36,916 nucleotides of DNA from Lachnospiraceae bacterium (GCA_009774345.1 VSNR01000005.1:1-36916); one strand, 5' to 3'; positions 7,659 to 16,576 are shown, counted from the stretch's first letter. Translations and numbers: made by a program. Notes: generated from the letters alone by a model not told the origin.

Positions 7659-8296
7659 CTTCCCACAATGTCATTCCATGCTTCCTCGTCAATCTCCTCA
7701 TCGCGGAACAGTTTGTTCTGATCCTCATCGGTAATCCTGCGGAGGACTTTGCAGGGATTTCCGGCTGCAATGCACCAGTCTGGAATGTCCTTCGTCACCA
7801 CACTGCCGGCGCCAATCACCACATTGCTGCCGATGTGCACGCCGGGACAGACCACCGTATTGCCGCCAAGCCACACATTGTCACCGATTGTCACCTCTTT
7901 TCCATACTCATACATTGAGTTGCGGCTGACCGGATGAACGGGATGCCCTGCTGTGTAAATTGCCACATTGGGCGCCATCTGGCAGTTGTCTCCAATTGTA
8001 ATCTTTGCCACATCCAGCAGTGTGCAGTTGTAGTTTGCAAAAAAGTTTTTGCCGACTTCGATATGTTTCCCGTAATCACAGTAAAACGGCGGATTGACAA
8101 AAGCACCGTCCGACTTGCCAAAAAGCTCCTTCACCACCTCACTGATTCCTGCAAAATCAGACCGGTCCATAAAATTTAACCGCTGTAAGATTTTCCTACA
8201 CACCAGCTGCTCAGCAAAAACGCTGTCGTCCGAAATATACGCCATGCCCGCGTCCCTGCGCTCAATGTTTGTCATCTTCTTTTTTTCGTTGTCCAT
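7655..8296 (-). CDS. Sugar O-acetyltransferase (maltose/galactoside acetyltransferase family)
   Basis: A 213-residue cytoplasmic left-handed beta-helix acetyltransferase. The N-terminal Mac domain includes ERRDAGMAYISDD. Hexapeptide repeats run from NPPFYCDYGKHIEVG through ITIGDNCQMAPNVAIYTAGH to DNVWLGGNTVVCPGVHIGSN. The histidine in TAGHPVHP is the expected catalytic base. The family transfers acetyl from acetyl-CoA to the 6-hydroxyl of sugars; the true substrate cannot be read from sequence. The frame is open to 8371, but GGAGG lies 8 nt before the ATG at 8296, giving the family's usual length. A 30-codon frame with its own strong ribosome site lies just upstream. Confidence 0.9.
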   Translation of the reverse strand: MDNEKKKMTNIERRDAGMAYISDDSVFAEQLVCRKILQRLNFMDRSDFAGISEVVKELFGKSDGAFVNPPFYCDYGKHIEVGKNFFANYNCTLLDVAKITIGDNCQMAPNVAIYTAGHPVHPVSRNSMYEYGKEVTIGDNVWLGGNTVVCPGVHIGSNVVIGAGSVVTKDIPDWCIAAGNPCKVLRRITDEDQNKLFRDEEIDEEAWNDIVGR

Positions 8297-8324
8297 TTGA
8301 TTTTCCTCCATAGATTTTTTATTA

Positions 8325-8417
8325 TTATTCAAACAAGTAAGCAATCCTGCTCGTCCATTCCCTTTTTTCAAAAGAACTAATTCTGTCTAAAAATTCCTGA
8401 TAAGTCTCCATCATCAT
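8325..8417 (-). CDS. Possible 30-residue leader or remnant ORF
   Basis: Three consecutive ATG codons follow a very strong AAGGAGGGG site, opening a frame (MMMETYQEFLDRISSFEKRE, ending IAYLFE) that stops at three adjacent TAA codons 29 nt before the acetyltransferase start. It is helical and not hydrophobic, so not an obvious signal or toxin peptide. It could be a translated leader, a genuine small protein, or the 5' end of a deleted gene. I do not recognise it. Confidence 0.4.
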   Translation of the reverse strand: MMMETYQEFLDRISSFEKREWTSRIAYLFE

Positions 8418-8502
8418 TCCCCTCCTTCTTCTTATCATACAATAATTTCATCAAAACTGCTATCCTAAAATCTTTTTCCTGACAGCAATTTTGTACCTGC
8501 TC

Positions 8503-8531
8503 TTGACACATGCTGCGGCAGGCTATATCAT
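8503..8531 (+). promoter_or_regulatory. Strong promoter of the unknown gene at 8567
   Basis: Perfect -35 TTGACA (8503-8508), 17-bp spacer and TATCAT (8526-8531), about 35 nt upstream of the start codon. Confidence 0.75.
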
Positions 8532-8536
8532 GATAT
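8525..8536. promoter_or_regulatory. 12-bp perfect palindrome over the -10 box
   Basis: ATATCATGATAT is self-complementary and covers the -10 hexamer of the preceding promoter, the expected place for a dimeric repressor to bind. The cognate regulator is unknown. AT-rich palindromes of this length can occur by chance. Confidence 0.35.
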
Positions 8537-8566
8537 CAAAATATGATTAGGAGAGGGACAAGCCAC

Positions 8567-9613
8567 ATGGAGGTATATTACAGTACAGATGAAACGATCT
8601 GGGGACACAGCAAACAGGCAGAGCAACTCACAAAGTTTTCCATCAACCGAACTGTTTTGTGGGAAGAACAGGAGATTTTTATCCCGGCGGTCTATGTTGG
8701 CGTATCGGGCGCAATGCTTGATCTCTGCGTCAAAATTCCCTCCGGGGACATGATCCGTTTTCTGAAAAAATGGGAAAATCCCGCTGAAAGTGCCTCGCTG
8801 AAAAACCCGGAAGAATACGAACAGTTTGAATCAGAAAACCCAAGCTGCAAGCATTTTAACACAGAACTGTGCCTGAATGGAACACCGCTGGCTTTGGCGA
8901 TGGGCAGCAATCTATTCTGGTACAGCGCGGATGTTGTCCATCAGACAGAAGCAAAAGAAACACTGTCACAGGCAAGGACAGCACCAGCAGCAAATGATGG
9001 GGCTGTCTCCCCATGGCAAAATGACCCGGATGCCGAACTTGTGCGGACTGCATACCATTGCGGTGCGGACTGCTGCTGGCAGTTTGAACGTTTCGTCTAT
9101 CAATGGACTGACGCGCCTGTACTGTCGCCGCAGGAAGTCACCCTGCTCTTCCGCGCCCGTCCAAAACCGGTGACAGCAGGGCATTTTGTCACGGTCTCTG
9201 GTTCCGGCACAAAGCCTGTAGAGCTTCTCAAAGCAGTCCATCCGACGACAGGTCGGGAGTACACCATCACCCAGCGTGAATGCAGACTGACTCGGCACAG
9301 CTTTGACAATACCAAAGGAATCTCCTACCCCGAATACAGCCAGTCTCTCATCTACAGTATATCACCCAGCCTTGCACCAGAGCTGTATGAGATCACAGAC
9401 TGTTCCGCTGGCGACACGCCCCGCAGGACAGATGCACCGGGTATCCCTTGCAGCCACACAGCCGCCTTCGCCTGCGCCCCAAGTCCCGCACCGGACAAGA
9501 GACTTGCCGTATCTTCCTACCACTTTGACCGTTTCTTTTCCGAAGTTTGCTGGCGGCTGGTTTTCTATGTTACGCCAAAGGAAGATCTGGAAGTCCATTT
9601 TCCGATATTCTAA
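8567..9613 (+). CDS. Hypothetical protein, 348 residues
   Basis: I do not recognise a characterised family. The start at the ATG at 8567 follows AGGAGAGGG by 9 nt; an ATG at 8543 precedes that site. The protein begins MEVYYSTDETIWGHSKQAEQ and ends in a hydrophobic/acidic tail (EDLEVHFPIF). It has no signal peptide or membrane segment. Several aromatic and proline-rich stretches and a tail pattern of WRLVFYVTPKEDLEV suggest beta-rich structure. Cysteines at CGADCCW and CSAGD are scattered and do not form a clear metal site. It has its own strong promoter with an overlapping palindrome and no operon partner in the same direction within 80 bp except the AAA gene that follows, which has its own promoter. 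Confidence 0.7.
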   Translation: MEVYYSTDETIWGHSKQAEQLTKFSINRTVLWEEQEIFIPAVYVGVSGAMLDLCVKIPSGDMIRFLKKWENPAESASLKNPEEYEQFESENPSCKHFNTELCLNGTPLALAMGSNLFWYSADVVHQTEAKETLSQARTAPAANDGAVSPWQNDPDAELVRTAYHCGADCCWQFERFVYQWTDAPVLSPQEVTLLFRARPKPVTAGHFVTVSGSGTKPVELLKAVHPTTGREYTITQRECRLTRHSFDNTKGISYPEYSQSLIYSISPSLAPELYEITDCSAGDTPRRTDAPGIPCSHTAAFACAPSPAPDKRLAVSSYHFDRFFSEVCWRLVFYVTPKEDLEVHFPIF

Positions 9614-9642
9614 TTGATAATTATATTTGAACATGATACACT
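9614..9642 (+). promoter_or_regulatory. Promoter of the AAA/PD-(D/E)XK gene at 9696
   Basis: TTGATA (9614-9619), 17-bp spacer and TACACT (9637-9642) preceded by TGA, an extended -10. It begins directly after the stop of the preceding gene. Confidence 0.5.
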
Positions 9643-9695
9643 TATATTCATATCATGCTGCGTATAGAATATTCGTGTATGGAGGTTAAAATCTT

Positions 9696-11279
9696 ATGGG
9701 AACTTACCTAAATCCCGGCAATAACGGTTTTGCTGAAATTCGAAATGATATCTATGTAGACAAAAGCGGATTAATCAGCCTTATCAATCAGACAATCAAT
9801 ACACCACGCTGTTTAACCTGTATTAGCAGACCACGCCGCTTTGGAAAGTCTTTTGCCGCTAAAATGTTATGCGCCTACTATGATAAGACTTGTGATTCCT
9901 CCACGCTCTTTCAAGATCTGGAAATTGCTCAAAACAGGGAATTAAACAGTTCCTATCAGCAGCACTTAAATCACTATGATGTACTTTATCTCGATATGAC
10001 CTACGTCAAGCTGTTTTCAGACAACTTTGAAAAACTTGTGCCCTATATTCAGACAAAAATAACAGAAGAATTGTCTGCTGCATACCCTGAACTAGCCACA
10101 AGCAACGAACTGCCCACTACCATGATCCGAACCACGGAGCTTACTGGCAATAAATTTGTCATGATTATTGATGAATGGGATGCGCCAATCCGTGAAACGC
10201 CTGCTGTACAGAAAGTATACTTAGAATTTTTACGCACATTATTCAAAGGCAGTGCGACTACTGATAAAATATTTGCAGCAGTTTACATGACTGGCATTTT
10301 ACCCATAAAAAAAGACGGAACAGAATCCGCAATATCTGATTTTTGGGAATATTCCATGCTGGACCCCGGTGACTTTCAATCCTATGTCGGCTTCACAGAA
10401 TCAGAAGTTGAGCAGCTTTGCCATAAATACCAGTTATGCTTTGCAGAGGCAAAACGATGGTATGATGGTTATGTTTTTGACAAAACATCTTCGATCTATA
10501 ATCCGTATTCTATTATGAAAGCCATTATCATGAAGAAATTTAAGTCCTATTGGCGGATGTCCTCCGCAGCAGATGCTCTGGAAACCTATATATCCTGTGA
10601 CTATGATGGTCTTTTCAAGGCTGTTTTAGCACTGCTTGGCGGACTTTCTGTACCTGTAGACACCAGTTGTTTTGGCAATGATATCACGTCGATACGAAAC
10701 AAAGATGATGTACTGACGCTGTTAATTCATCTAGGCTATCTGGCTTATCATGATATGGATGAAACTGTCCGTATACCAAATGAAGAAATCAGAAATGAGT
10801 TTGCTAAAACGATCTGTGAGATCAAAAGTACTGATGCCATCAAAAGGCTTCAAGAGAGCCGCCAGCTCATTCAAGATACGATAAGAATGGATTCTGACGC
10901 TGTAGCTGCGCAAATTGAAAAAATTCATACTACTATGACAGACCCTTTACATTACAATAATGAACAATCCCTGCGCAGTGTAATTCATATAGCCTACTAC
11001 AGTTACCCAGAATATTATATGAAATTTGAAGAGCTGCCTTCTGGAAATGGATATGCTGACGTTGTTTATCTGCCTAAAAAAGCATCCCCGATGCCCGCAC
11101 TTATTATTGAACTAAAATGGAATCAGTCTGCGGACGGTGCCATTGCCCAAATTAAAAACCGGCAATATTTTAGTGCTTTGAAAGACTACGGCGGTGACAT
11201 ATTATTAGTAGGTATCAATTATAATAAAAATGCCAAAAGCAATAGTCGAAAACACACTTGCATAATTGAAAAACTCTGA
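9696..11279 (+). CDS. AAA-ATPase-like protein with C-terminal PD-(D/E)XK nuclease-like domain
   Basis: A 527-residue cytoplasmic protein of the AAA-ATPase-like (PF09820) plus PDDEXK_9 (PF08011, DUF1703) type. The N terminus has the family's YVDKSGLI segment, then a P-loop variant SRPRRFGKSF with Lys51, and a Walker B-like VMIIDEWDAP. The C terminus has NGYADVVYLP followed by ALIIELKW, the expected D...ExK metal site of PD-(D/E)XK nucleases. The biological role of the family is unsettled; it is abundant in gut anaerobes and behaves like a mobile or expanding family. The start follows GGAGG by 10 nt. It is a distant relative of the two tandem genes at 16688-20372. The next gene starts 37 bp later and may be cotranscribed. 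Confidence 0.85.
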   Translation: MGTYLNPGNNGFAEIRNDIYVDKSGLISLINQTINTPRCLTCISRPRRFGKSFAAKMLCAYYDKTCDSSTLFQDLEIAQNRELNSSYQQHLNHYDVLYLDMTYVKLFSDNFEKLVPYIQTKITEELSAAYPELATSNELPTTMIRTTELTGNKFVMIIDEWDAPIRETPAVQKVYLEFLRTLFKGSATTDKIFAAVYMTGILPIKKDGTESAISDFWEYSMLDPGDFQSYVGFTESEVEQLCHKYQLCFAEAKRWYDGYVFDKTSSIYNPYSIMKAIIMKKFKSYWRMSSAADALETYISCDYDGLFKAVLALLGGLSVPVDTSCFGNDITSIRNKDDVLTLLIHLGYLAYHDMDETVRIPNEEIRNEFAKTICEIKSTDAIKRLQESRQLIQDTIRMDSDAVAAQIEKIHTTMTDPLHYNNEQSLRSVIHIAYYSYPEYYMKFEELPSGNGYADVVYLPKKASPMPALIIELKWNQSADGAIAQIKNRQYFSALKDYGGDILLVGINYNKNAKSNSRKHTCIIEKL

Positions 11280-11316
11280 AACACAAATACACTACAGACA
11301 AAGGAGGTTTTATCAT

Positions 11317-12459
11317 ATGAATTATAGAATACTTGGAAATACTGGATTAAGGGTCAGTGAAATCGGTCTTGGCGGTGAATGGCTGGAACGCCATAACACT
11401 GACGAAGTGCGGGAAGTCATCAGCCACTGTGCAAAGGCAGGCATCAACATCTTAGACTGCTGGATGTCTGAGCCCACTGTGCGCTCCAACATTGGCGCTG
11501 CGCTTGAAGGACAGCGCGAACACTGGATTATTCAGGGACATATCGGTTCGACTTGGCAGAATGGACAGTATGTGCGCACACGGGAACTTCACAAGGTTCA
11601 GGAAGCATTTGAGGATCTGCTGCACCGCCTGCGCACAGACTACATAGACCTAGGCATGATTCATTTCGTGGACGAAACGGCCGAATTTCATCAAATTATG
11701 GAGAGCAGCGAATTTCTCTCTTATGTCATGGCATTAAAAGAACAAGGAACCATCCGCCACATCGGCATGAGCACCCACAACCCAGATGTCGCAAAACTTG
11801 CAGCGCAGAGCGACATCGTGGAAATGATACTCTTTTCCGTCAATCCCGCCTTTGATATGCTGCCAGCCAGCGAGGACTTAAACGAGTATTTCAAGGAAGA
11901 GTATGCAGAAAATCTTGGCGGAATCACACCGCAGCGCGCAGAACTATACCGGCTCTGTGAACAGAACGGCATTGGCATCACCGTGATGAAAGGCTATGCT
12001 GGCGGACGTCTGTTCTCTGCCAAGGACTCTCCATTTGGCGTGGCGCTGACCCCAGTTCAATGCCTGCACTATGCCCTGACACGCCCCGCTGTCGCAAGCG
12101 TCTTAGCCGGCTTTGACACACCCGCGCACGTCGATGCTGCCGTTGCCTACGAGACAGCATCCGAAGAAGAAAAAGACTATGCGACTGTCCTTGCAAACGC
12201 GCCGCGTCATGCCTATGTCGGACAGTGTACCTACTGCGGACACTGCGCACCCTGTCCCGCTGGAATTGACATTGCGATGGTGAATAAGCTGTATGATCTG
12301 GCGTCCATGCAGGACACAGTTCCGCCGACTGTCCGCGCCCACTATGAAGGATTGTCTGCGCACGCGGCGGACTGTGTGAAGTGCGGCAGCTGTGAAAAAC
12401 GCTGCCCGTTCGGCGTCCATATCATTGAACGGATGCAGCAGGCGGCAGAGCTGTTTTAA
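11317..12459 (+). CDS. Aldo/keto-reductase-like protein with C-terminal ferredoxin domain
   Basis: A 380-residue protein: an aldo/keto reductase TIM barrel (begins YRILGNTGLRVSEIGLGGEW) followed by a 4Fe-4S region with CTYCGHCAPCP and CVKCGSCEKRCP, two cysteine clusters. Of the usual catalytic tetrad the aspartate (NILDCW) and histidine (IDLGMIHF) are present, but the tyrosine position (DCWMSEPTV) and the lysine position (WIIQGHIGS) are replaced. Its reaction is therefore uncertain; electron transfer through the clusters is plausible. The start ATG at 11317 follows AAGGAGG; the frame is open to 11266 inside the preceding gene. It ends in a 4-bp convergent overlap with the broken permease gene. 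Confidence 0.85.
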   Translation: MNYRILGNTGLRVSEIGLGGEWLERHNTDEVREVISHCAKAGINILDCWMSEPTVRSNIGAALEGQREHWIIQGHIGSTWQNGQYVRTRELHKVQEAFEDLLHRLRTDYIDLGMIHFVDETAEFHQIMESSEFLSYVMALKEQGTIRHIGMSTHNPDVAKLAAQSDIVEMILFSVNPAFDMLPASEDLNEYFKEEYAENLGGITPQRAELYRLCEQNGIGITVMKGYAGGRLFSAKDSPFGVALTPVQCLHYALTRPAVASVLAGFDTPAHVDAAVAYETASEEEKDYATVLANAPRHAYVGQCTYCGHCAPCPAGIDIAMVNKLYDLASMQDTVPPTVRAHYEGLSAHAADCVKCGSCEKRCPFGVHIIERMQQAAELF

Positions 12460-14322
12460 ACAGCCTCCCGCAGCTGCTCCACAATACTGCCCTTGTTCCA
12501 GACCTTGTCTGTCATCATGGAGATACACACTGCCAGCAGCAGACAGATCACAGAAGTCACCATTGCCGGAACCACCGTAAATTCATACTGCATATACCAC
12601 ATCGCTTCCGCCATCACACGCACCAGCGTCAGTGACAGGACAGCGCTTGCCGCAACCCCAAACACTCCTGCAAACAGCGCGTAGTACATCCCTTCATAGA
12701 CAATCAGCTTCCGCAGCTGCTTTTGTGTCATGCCAATGCTGCGCATAGCTGCAAACTCCTTCTGACGGGCGATCACCCCCGTCAGAATCATATTGACGAG
12801 GTTCAGCACACCGATCCCCCCCCAGTATCAATGCAGTTACAATTCCAACCATGCTGTACGTATATTGGATTTCTTTAAATTCTGCCTCTGCTGTCAGTTT
12901 TGTCTGGACTGACAGCCCATTAGATTCTGCAATTGCACTGACCTGTGCATTGATTTCATCAAATGCCTTCTCCCCGGCATCAAACAGACAGTGAACCGGC
13001 TGATCAAATCCATAAATCATACAGTTTTCATCATATGTCCTGTCAAACTGTGTCGTCTCCTGTCCGTTGACGCGTCTGATCTTTGCCAAATCCTCCCGCC
13101 TCGAAGTGCGCTCCTCGCTTGGCAGCATATAACAATATGACAATCCAAAGTCCTTGATTCCTTCCACCGCCCGAAGCAGTTCTACCGCCTGCTGCGGCAC
13201 CGTTTTTCCGTAATCTTCCAGCATATACCTGTTATAGTCTGCGCTCCGCACATCAAAGTCCGTGACGCTGCCGCGCCGCACATACCGTTCCTCGTCCATA
13301 CTCCCTGCATAATTCAGGACACTGTTGAGCAATACCGCACTAAACGAGATCGAGAGCACCACAAGTATGCTCTTCCCCTTGTTTCTTGCTAGGTTCCCTG
13401 CTGCCATCGACGCAATCCTGTGTCCAGAATCCATGCCCCGCTGGTGTGTCTTTGAAATGTGCTGCACACCGTGATAGTTCAATGCCTCAACCGGAGAAAT
13501 CATGCCTGCAATCCTGCCCGGTCTGCCGCAGCTGATACGTATCGTAAGCCAAGTAAAAAGCCCAGACAGCCCCCACACCCACAATGGCGGAATGATAAAC
13601 TCCGCCTCACTCAAAGTGAAATTTGTCATCACAATGGGCAGCATCGCATTTCCGAGCAGCCAGCCAAGAACCAGCCCGACAGGAATCCCGACCGCAGACA
13701 ACACTGTTCCCTGACGAATAACCATATATCGAATCTGCCGCGGTGATGTTCCAATCGTCTTTAGCTGGCCATAGAGGCGGATATCCTTCTCAATCGAAAT
13801 CTTGAAGATGTTGTATATAATCAAATACCCTGCAAACAAAATCAGGATGACACCAGCCCCCTCTGCAATATACACCCCCACGGCATCTCCCATAGCAGTA
13901 TTTTCGTATGCAGGATTGACATGATGAATCAGAAATCCCGATTCTCCGCGCTCTGCCGACGGATTATACCCCATTTTTTCCACGATGCGGTCTAACTGCC
14001 CTGCAATATTTTTTTCGCTGGCAAAACTGCCGCGAACGCAATAACTCGTTGTGCGAAGCCATGCATAGTCTCCGTCACAGTTTGCCAAAACCTCCTCCAC
14101 AAAGGGCTTCGAAGCCAGCATGTATGCACTCTGCTCATATTTTTTGCCCTCCCAGATTCCGCAGACTGTCATTTCCTTCTCCATCCGTTTCGTGCCTGCC
14201 GTATACTGCAAGACAAACGAGTGTCCAATCGCGTCCTCAGGAAGCCCCAGCAGACGCAAAACCTCTGTATCACAGGCAATTTCATTGATCTTCTCAGGAG
14301 AATGCCCTGCTGCCAAATGCAT
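12456..14322 (-). pseudogene. Decayed FtsX/MacB-type ABC transporter permease
   Basis: The reading frame is broken by a run of eight G on the minus strand (12816-12823). With seven, VTALILGG would continue as IGVLNLVNMILTG; with eight it shifts to an unrelated tail. The two parts (14322 to the run, then to 12456) together show extracytoplasmic domain, FtsX-like membrane blocks (about 13600-13850 and 12460-12850) and the usual C terminus. The 5' end is also missing: the frame opens in the middle of the first extracytoplasmic domain (PEKINEIACDTEVLRLLG), with no first membrane segment and no ribosome site, and no ATPase partner is adjacent. Two separate defects argue for a pseudogene rather than a phase-variable gene, although a sequencing error in the G run cannot be excluded. 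Confidence 0.8.
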
Positions 14323-14433
14323 AAAGCTGTTTTCTATTATACTGCTTCCATTTATCGTTCTCGCAACTCCTTAATTATTTCATAGCACTTCCTTGTATAT
14401 TCTATAAATTCTGAACTTACTTTATCATTCATC

Positions 14434-14462
14434 TTCTCAAAAGTGTTCAACAGGTATATACT
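14434..14462 (+). promoter_or_regulatory. Possible promoter of the methyltransferase gene
   Basis: TTCTCA (14434-14439), 17 bp, TATACT (14457-14462), about 36 nt before the start codon. The -35 box is weak. Confidence 0.35.
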
Positions 14463-14498
14463 ATATTTCATAAACGATCATAAAAAAGGAATGAGCTT

Positions 14499-15128
14499 AT
14501 GGAAAACCCATGGAAATCAATTAAATTATCAGACTATGAAAACCACATGAAATTAGATTCTGTCATGCAGCTCCAGACACTAAACTGCATGATGAAAGAA
14601 CAATTAAACACTTTTCCTGCGCACAGTGCAATGATTCTGGGCATCGCAGGAGGCAACGGGCTAGAGCATATCTGCACCAGACAGTATCGTACTGTTTATG
14701 CGGTCGATCTCAACTCTGCATACCTGCTGGAAGTCCAGAAAAGATTCGCAAACCTGAACGGCACATTACAATGCCTGTGCCTTGACCTTACCACCGAATC
14801 CGCAAAACTGCCCTCGTGTTCACTGGTCATTGCAAATCTGCTGGTTGAATACATAGGGTATGCCTGTTTTCAGGACGTAATCAAACAGGTAAAGCCCAAC
14901 TATATCTCCTGTGGCATCCAAGTCAATACAGACGACGGATTTGTCTCAGATTCACCCTATGTTCACTCGTTTGACGAACTAAACCGCGTTCATCACCAGA
15001 TTGAAATGCATGAATTAAGACAAATCCTGTCCAAGATCAGTTACCAATGTCTCTCAGAAAAAGAATATCCTCTGCCTAACGGAAAGAAACTGGTACAGAT
15101 GGATTTTCTTTATATGCGGAAGAGCTAA
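14499..15128 (+). CDS. Class I SAM-dependent methyltransferase
   Basis: A 209-residue cytoplasmic protein. Motif I is MILGIAGGNGLEHI and the acidic residue after the second strand is in VYAVDLNSAY; both are expected to bind S-adenosylmethionine. LCLDLTTESAKLPSCSLVIA fits motifs II-IV. The C-terminal part (ISYQCLSEKEYPLPNGKKL) is beta-rich, as in small-molecule methyltransferases. The substrate is unknown. The start follows AAGGA by 8 nt. It ends in a 4-bp convergent overlap with the AraC-type regulator at 15125-15985. Confidence 0.8.
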   Translation: MENPWKSIKLSDYENHMKLDSVMQLQTLNCMMKEQLNTFPAHSAMILGIAGGNGLEHICTRQYRTVYAVDLNSAYLLEVQKRFANLNGTLQCLCLDLTTESAKLPSCSLVIANLLVEYIGYACFQDVIKQVKPNYISCGIQVNTDDGFVSDSPYVHSFDELNRVHHQIEMHELRQILSKISYQCLSEKEYPLPNGKKLVQMDFLYMRKS

Positions 15129-15985
15129 TGCTTCTTTTTGACCGGAAGCCAGATTTCTGTATAATAGTTTTCGTCATTCGTTCCATTGGGATACTTGTCC
15201 GGCGCATCATACATCTCGACGCAATACCCTGCTGCAAACTCATAATCATGCAGCGCCGGAAGCCATTCGGAGAAGATCTTCTCATTGACACCCTGCAAAG
15301 CCTGTGGAAGTGCGCCTTTACACGGGAAAACTGCCCATGTAAACGCTGGAATTGTCCGCACTTCTAAACCTTCTGGAATCTCCACTGACGGATTGTAGAC
15401 GTCCGCAATCAGATATTCAAAATGCTCATTTCCCATCTGCGGGTCGATGTTGATTCCAAACATTCCGCACACATCGTTCCCTCTGCCAGAAGTGTAGTGC
15501 TCCTGCCAGAATGCAGGAATCTCCTGTTTTGCATTTTCATAATCAAACACCTTGGACGCCGCCAGCACTGTAAAAGCCGCTTTGTCTGTAATTTTGTAAT
15601 CCATCGCATAACCACCTTTCAAAGATATTGTTAATTGCAGCGGGGCAAACGCCTTGAGCATGGTTTTGTCCCTGCGCACGACAGATGGCGAATATCCGTG
15701 AAACCGGGTAAATGCCTTTGCAAAGCTGTCAGGAGAATCATATCCATATTTCATCGCAAGCGCCGTCACGGTGGCATCACTGCCAATCAGCTCCTCTCCG
15801 GCAAGTGCCAGCCTGCGGTTTCTGATATATTCGGTTATAGAATATCCGCACAAGATGCTAAATCCCTTATGAAAATAAAATGGGGAAATATTGACATGCG
15901 CTGCCACATCATACATTGTAATTTCTTCTGTAAGATGATTTTCAATATAACGGACTGCCTCCCTGATTGCCTCTGTCCATTCCAT
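15125..15985 (-). CDS. AraC-family regulator with GyrI-like effector domain
   Basis: A 286-residue regulator of the Rob/SoxS-like type. The N-terminal double HTH is clear (EEITMYDVAAHVNISPFYFH, then ALAMKYGYDSPDSFAKAFTR followed by FHGYSPS). The C-terminal half is a GyrI/BmrR-like small-molecule binding domain (from YKITDKAAFTVLAAS to YYTEIWLPVKKKH). Such proteins usually activate efflux or stress genes after binding a hydrophobic or cationic ligand. The start follows AAGGAGG by 9 nt. No obvious target is adjacent; the decayed permease and the methyltransferase lie on the far side. Confidence 0.9.
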   Translation of the reverse strand: MEWTEAIREAVRYIENHLTEEITMYDVAAHVNISPFYFHKGFSILCGYSITEYIRNRRLALAGEELIGSDATVTALAMKYGYDSPDSFAKAFTRFHGYSPSVVRRDKTMLKAFAPLQLTISLKGGYAMDYKITDKAAFTVLAASKVFDYENAKQEIPAFWQEHYTSGRGNDVCGMFGINIDPQMGNEHFEYLIADVYNPSVEIPEGLEVRTIPAFTWAVFPCKGALPQALQGVNEKIFSEWLPALHDYEFAAGYCVEMYDAPDKYPNGTNDENYYTEIWLPVKKKH

Positions 15986-16082
15986 GCTGATCTGCCTCCT
16001 TCGCTGTGATTACAGTATACAAGACCTGCGCCCATCCGTCCCGACATAATTTGCTTTCTTTTGTCTATACTCAAATTCCGCC

Positions 16083-16565
16083 TCACCCCACGACAAGCCA
16101 CATATTACAGTGATCATATGACAGAACCTGATAGCAGACTTCTTTGTGCGGAATAAACGGCGCATCGCCTTTGTACACTGCAATAAAATCTTCCCCTTTG
16201 ATAATTGCCCCTTGCGGGTAGTTGTAGACAAGAATGCCTTGAATATGCGCTCCGACTGGATATTTATCTATCTGCTTCCTCCATTGTTTTTCATATTGTT
16301 TCAAAACCGTATCCCACATCGTTTCAAACACCTGAGAGGGCAAATCTATCATCTTTTCATCCATCTCATCTTCATGCACTTGTCCCTCTGCCAGACAATC
16401 CTCCAGACAAGAATAATGATATTCATTATTTTCATCCACAATCATCTGCCTGACTGCATAATCGTCTTCGTCTAATTCCATTATAATCTGCCTGATTGCA
16501 TGATCGTCTCCGCCTAATTCCGTCCATAACTCCTCTTTATCGCATTCTATTTGTACGTATTTCAT
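16083..16565 (-). CDS. Hypothetical acidic protein, 160 residues, with internal repeat
   Basis: I do not recognise the family. The protein is cytoplasmic and acidic. The N-terminal part carries a 14-residue tandem repeat (DDHAIRQIIMELDE, then DDYAVRQMIVDENN). The C-terminal half (HIQGILVYNYPQGAIIKG and the VYKGDAPFIP motif) is beta-rich. A GGAGG site lies 6 nt before the ATG at 16565. The size, acidity and setting among SUKH and DUF4303 genes would fit an immunity protein, but that is only inference. Directly upstream lie two orphan copies of the 3' end of the neighbouring AAA genes. Confidence 0.7.
   Translation of the reverse strand: MKYVQIECDKEELWTELGGDDHAIRQIIMELDEDDYAVRQMIVDENNEYHYSCLEDCLAEGQVHEDEMDEKMIDLPSQVFETMWDTVLKQYEKQWRKQIDKYPVGAHIQGILVYNYPQGAIIKGEDFIAVYKGDAPFIPHKEVCYQVLSYDHCNMWLVVG
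16444..16521 (-). repeat. 42-bp tandem coding repeat
   Basis: Two units, 16444-16479 and 16486-16521, match at about 33 of 36 positions with a 42-bp period (14 codons), so the repeat stays in frame. It encodes the xRQxI-type acidic helices near the N terminus of the 160-residue protein. Confidence 0.8.
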
Positions 16566-16576
16566 TTCAGGCCTCC

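Noticed and set aside
12816..12823. G8 run as a phase-variation switch.
   Set aside because: The same gene is also truncated at its 5' end and lacks an ATPase partner, so switching would not restore a working transporter.
14352..14471. A 39-codon minus-strand frame (MKYSIYLLNTFEKMNDKVSS, ending IIKELRER) between the methyltransferase and the broken permease.
   Set aside because: It has no ribosome site, overlaps the likely methyltransferase promoter, and I cannot match it to a family. It may be a remnant of a deleted gene but is too weak to list.
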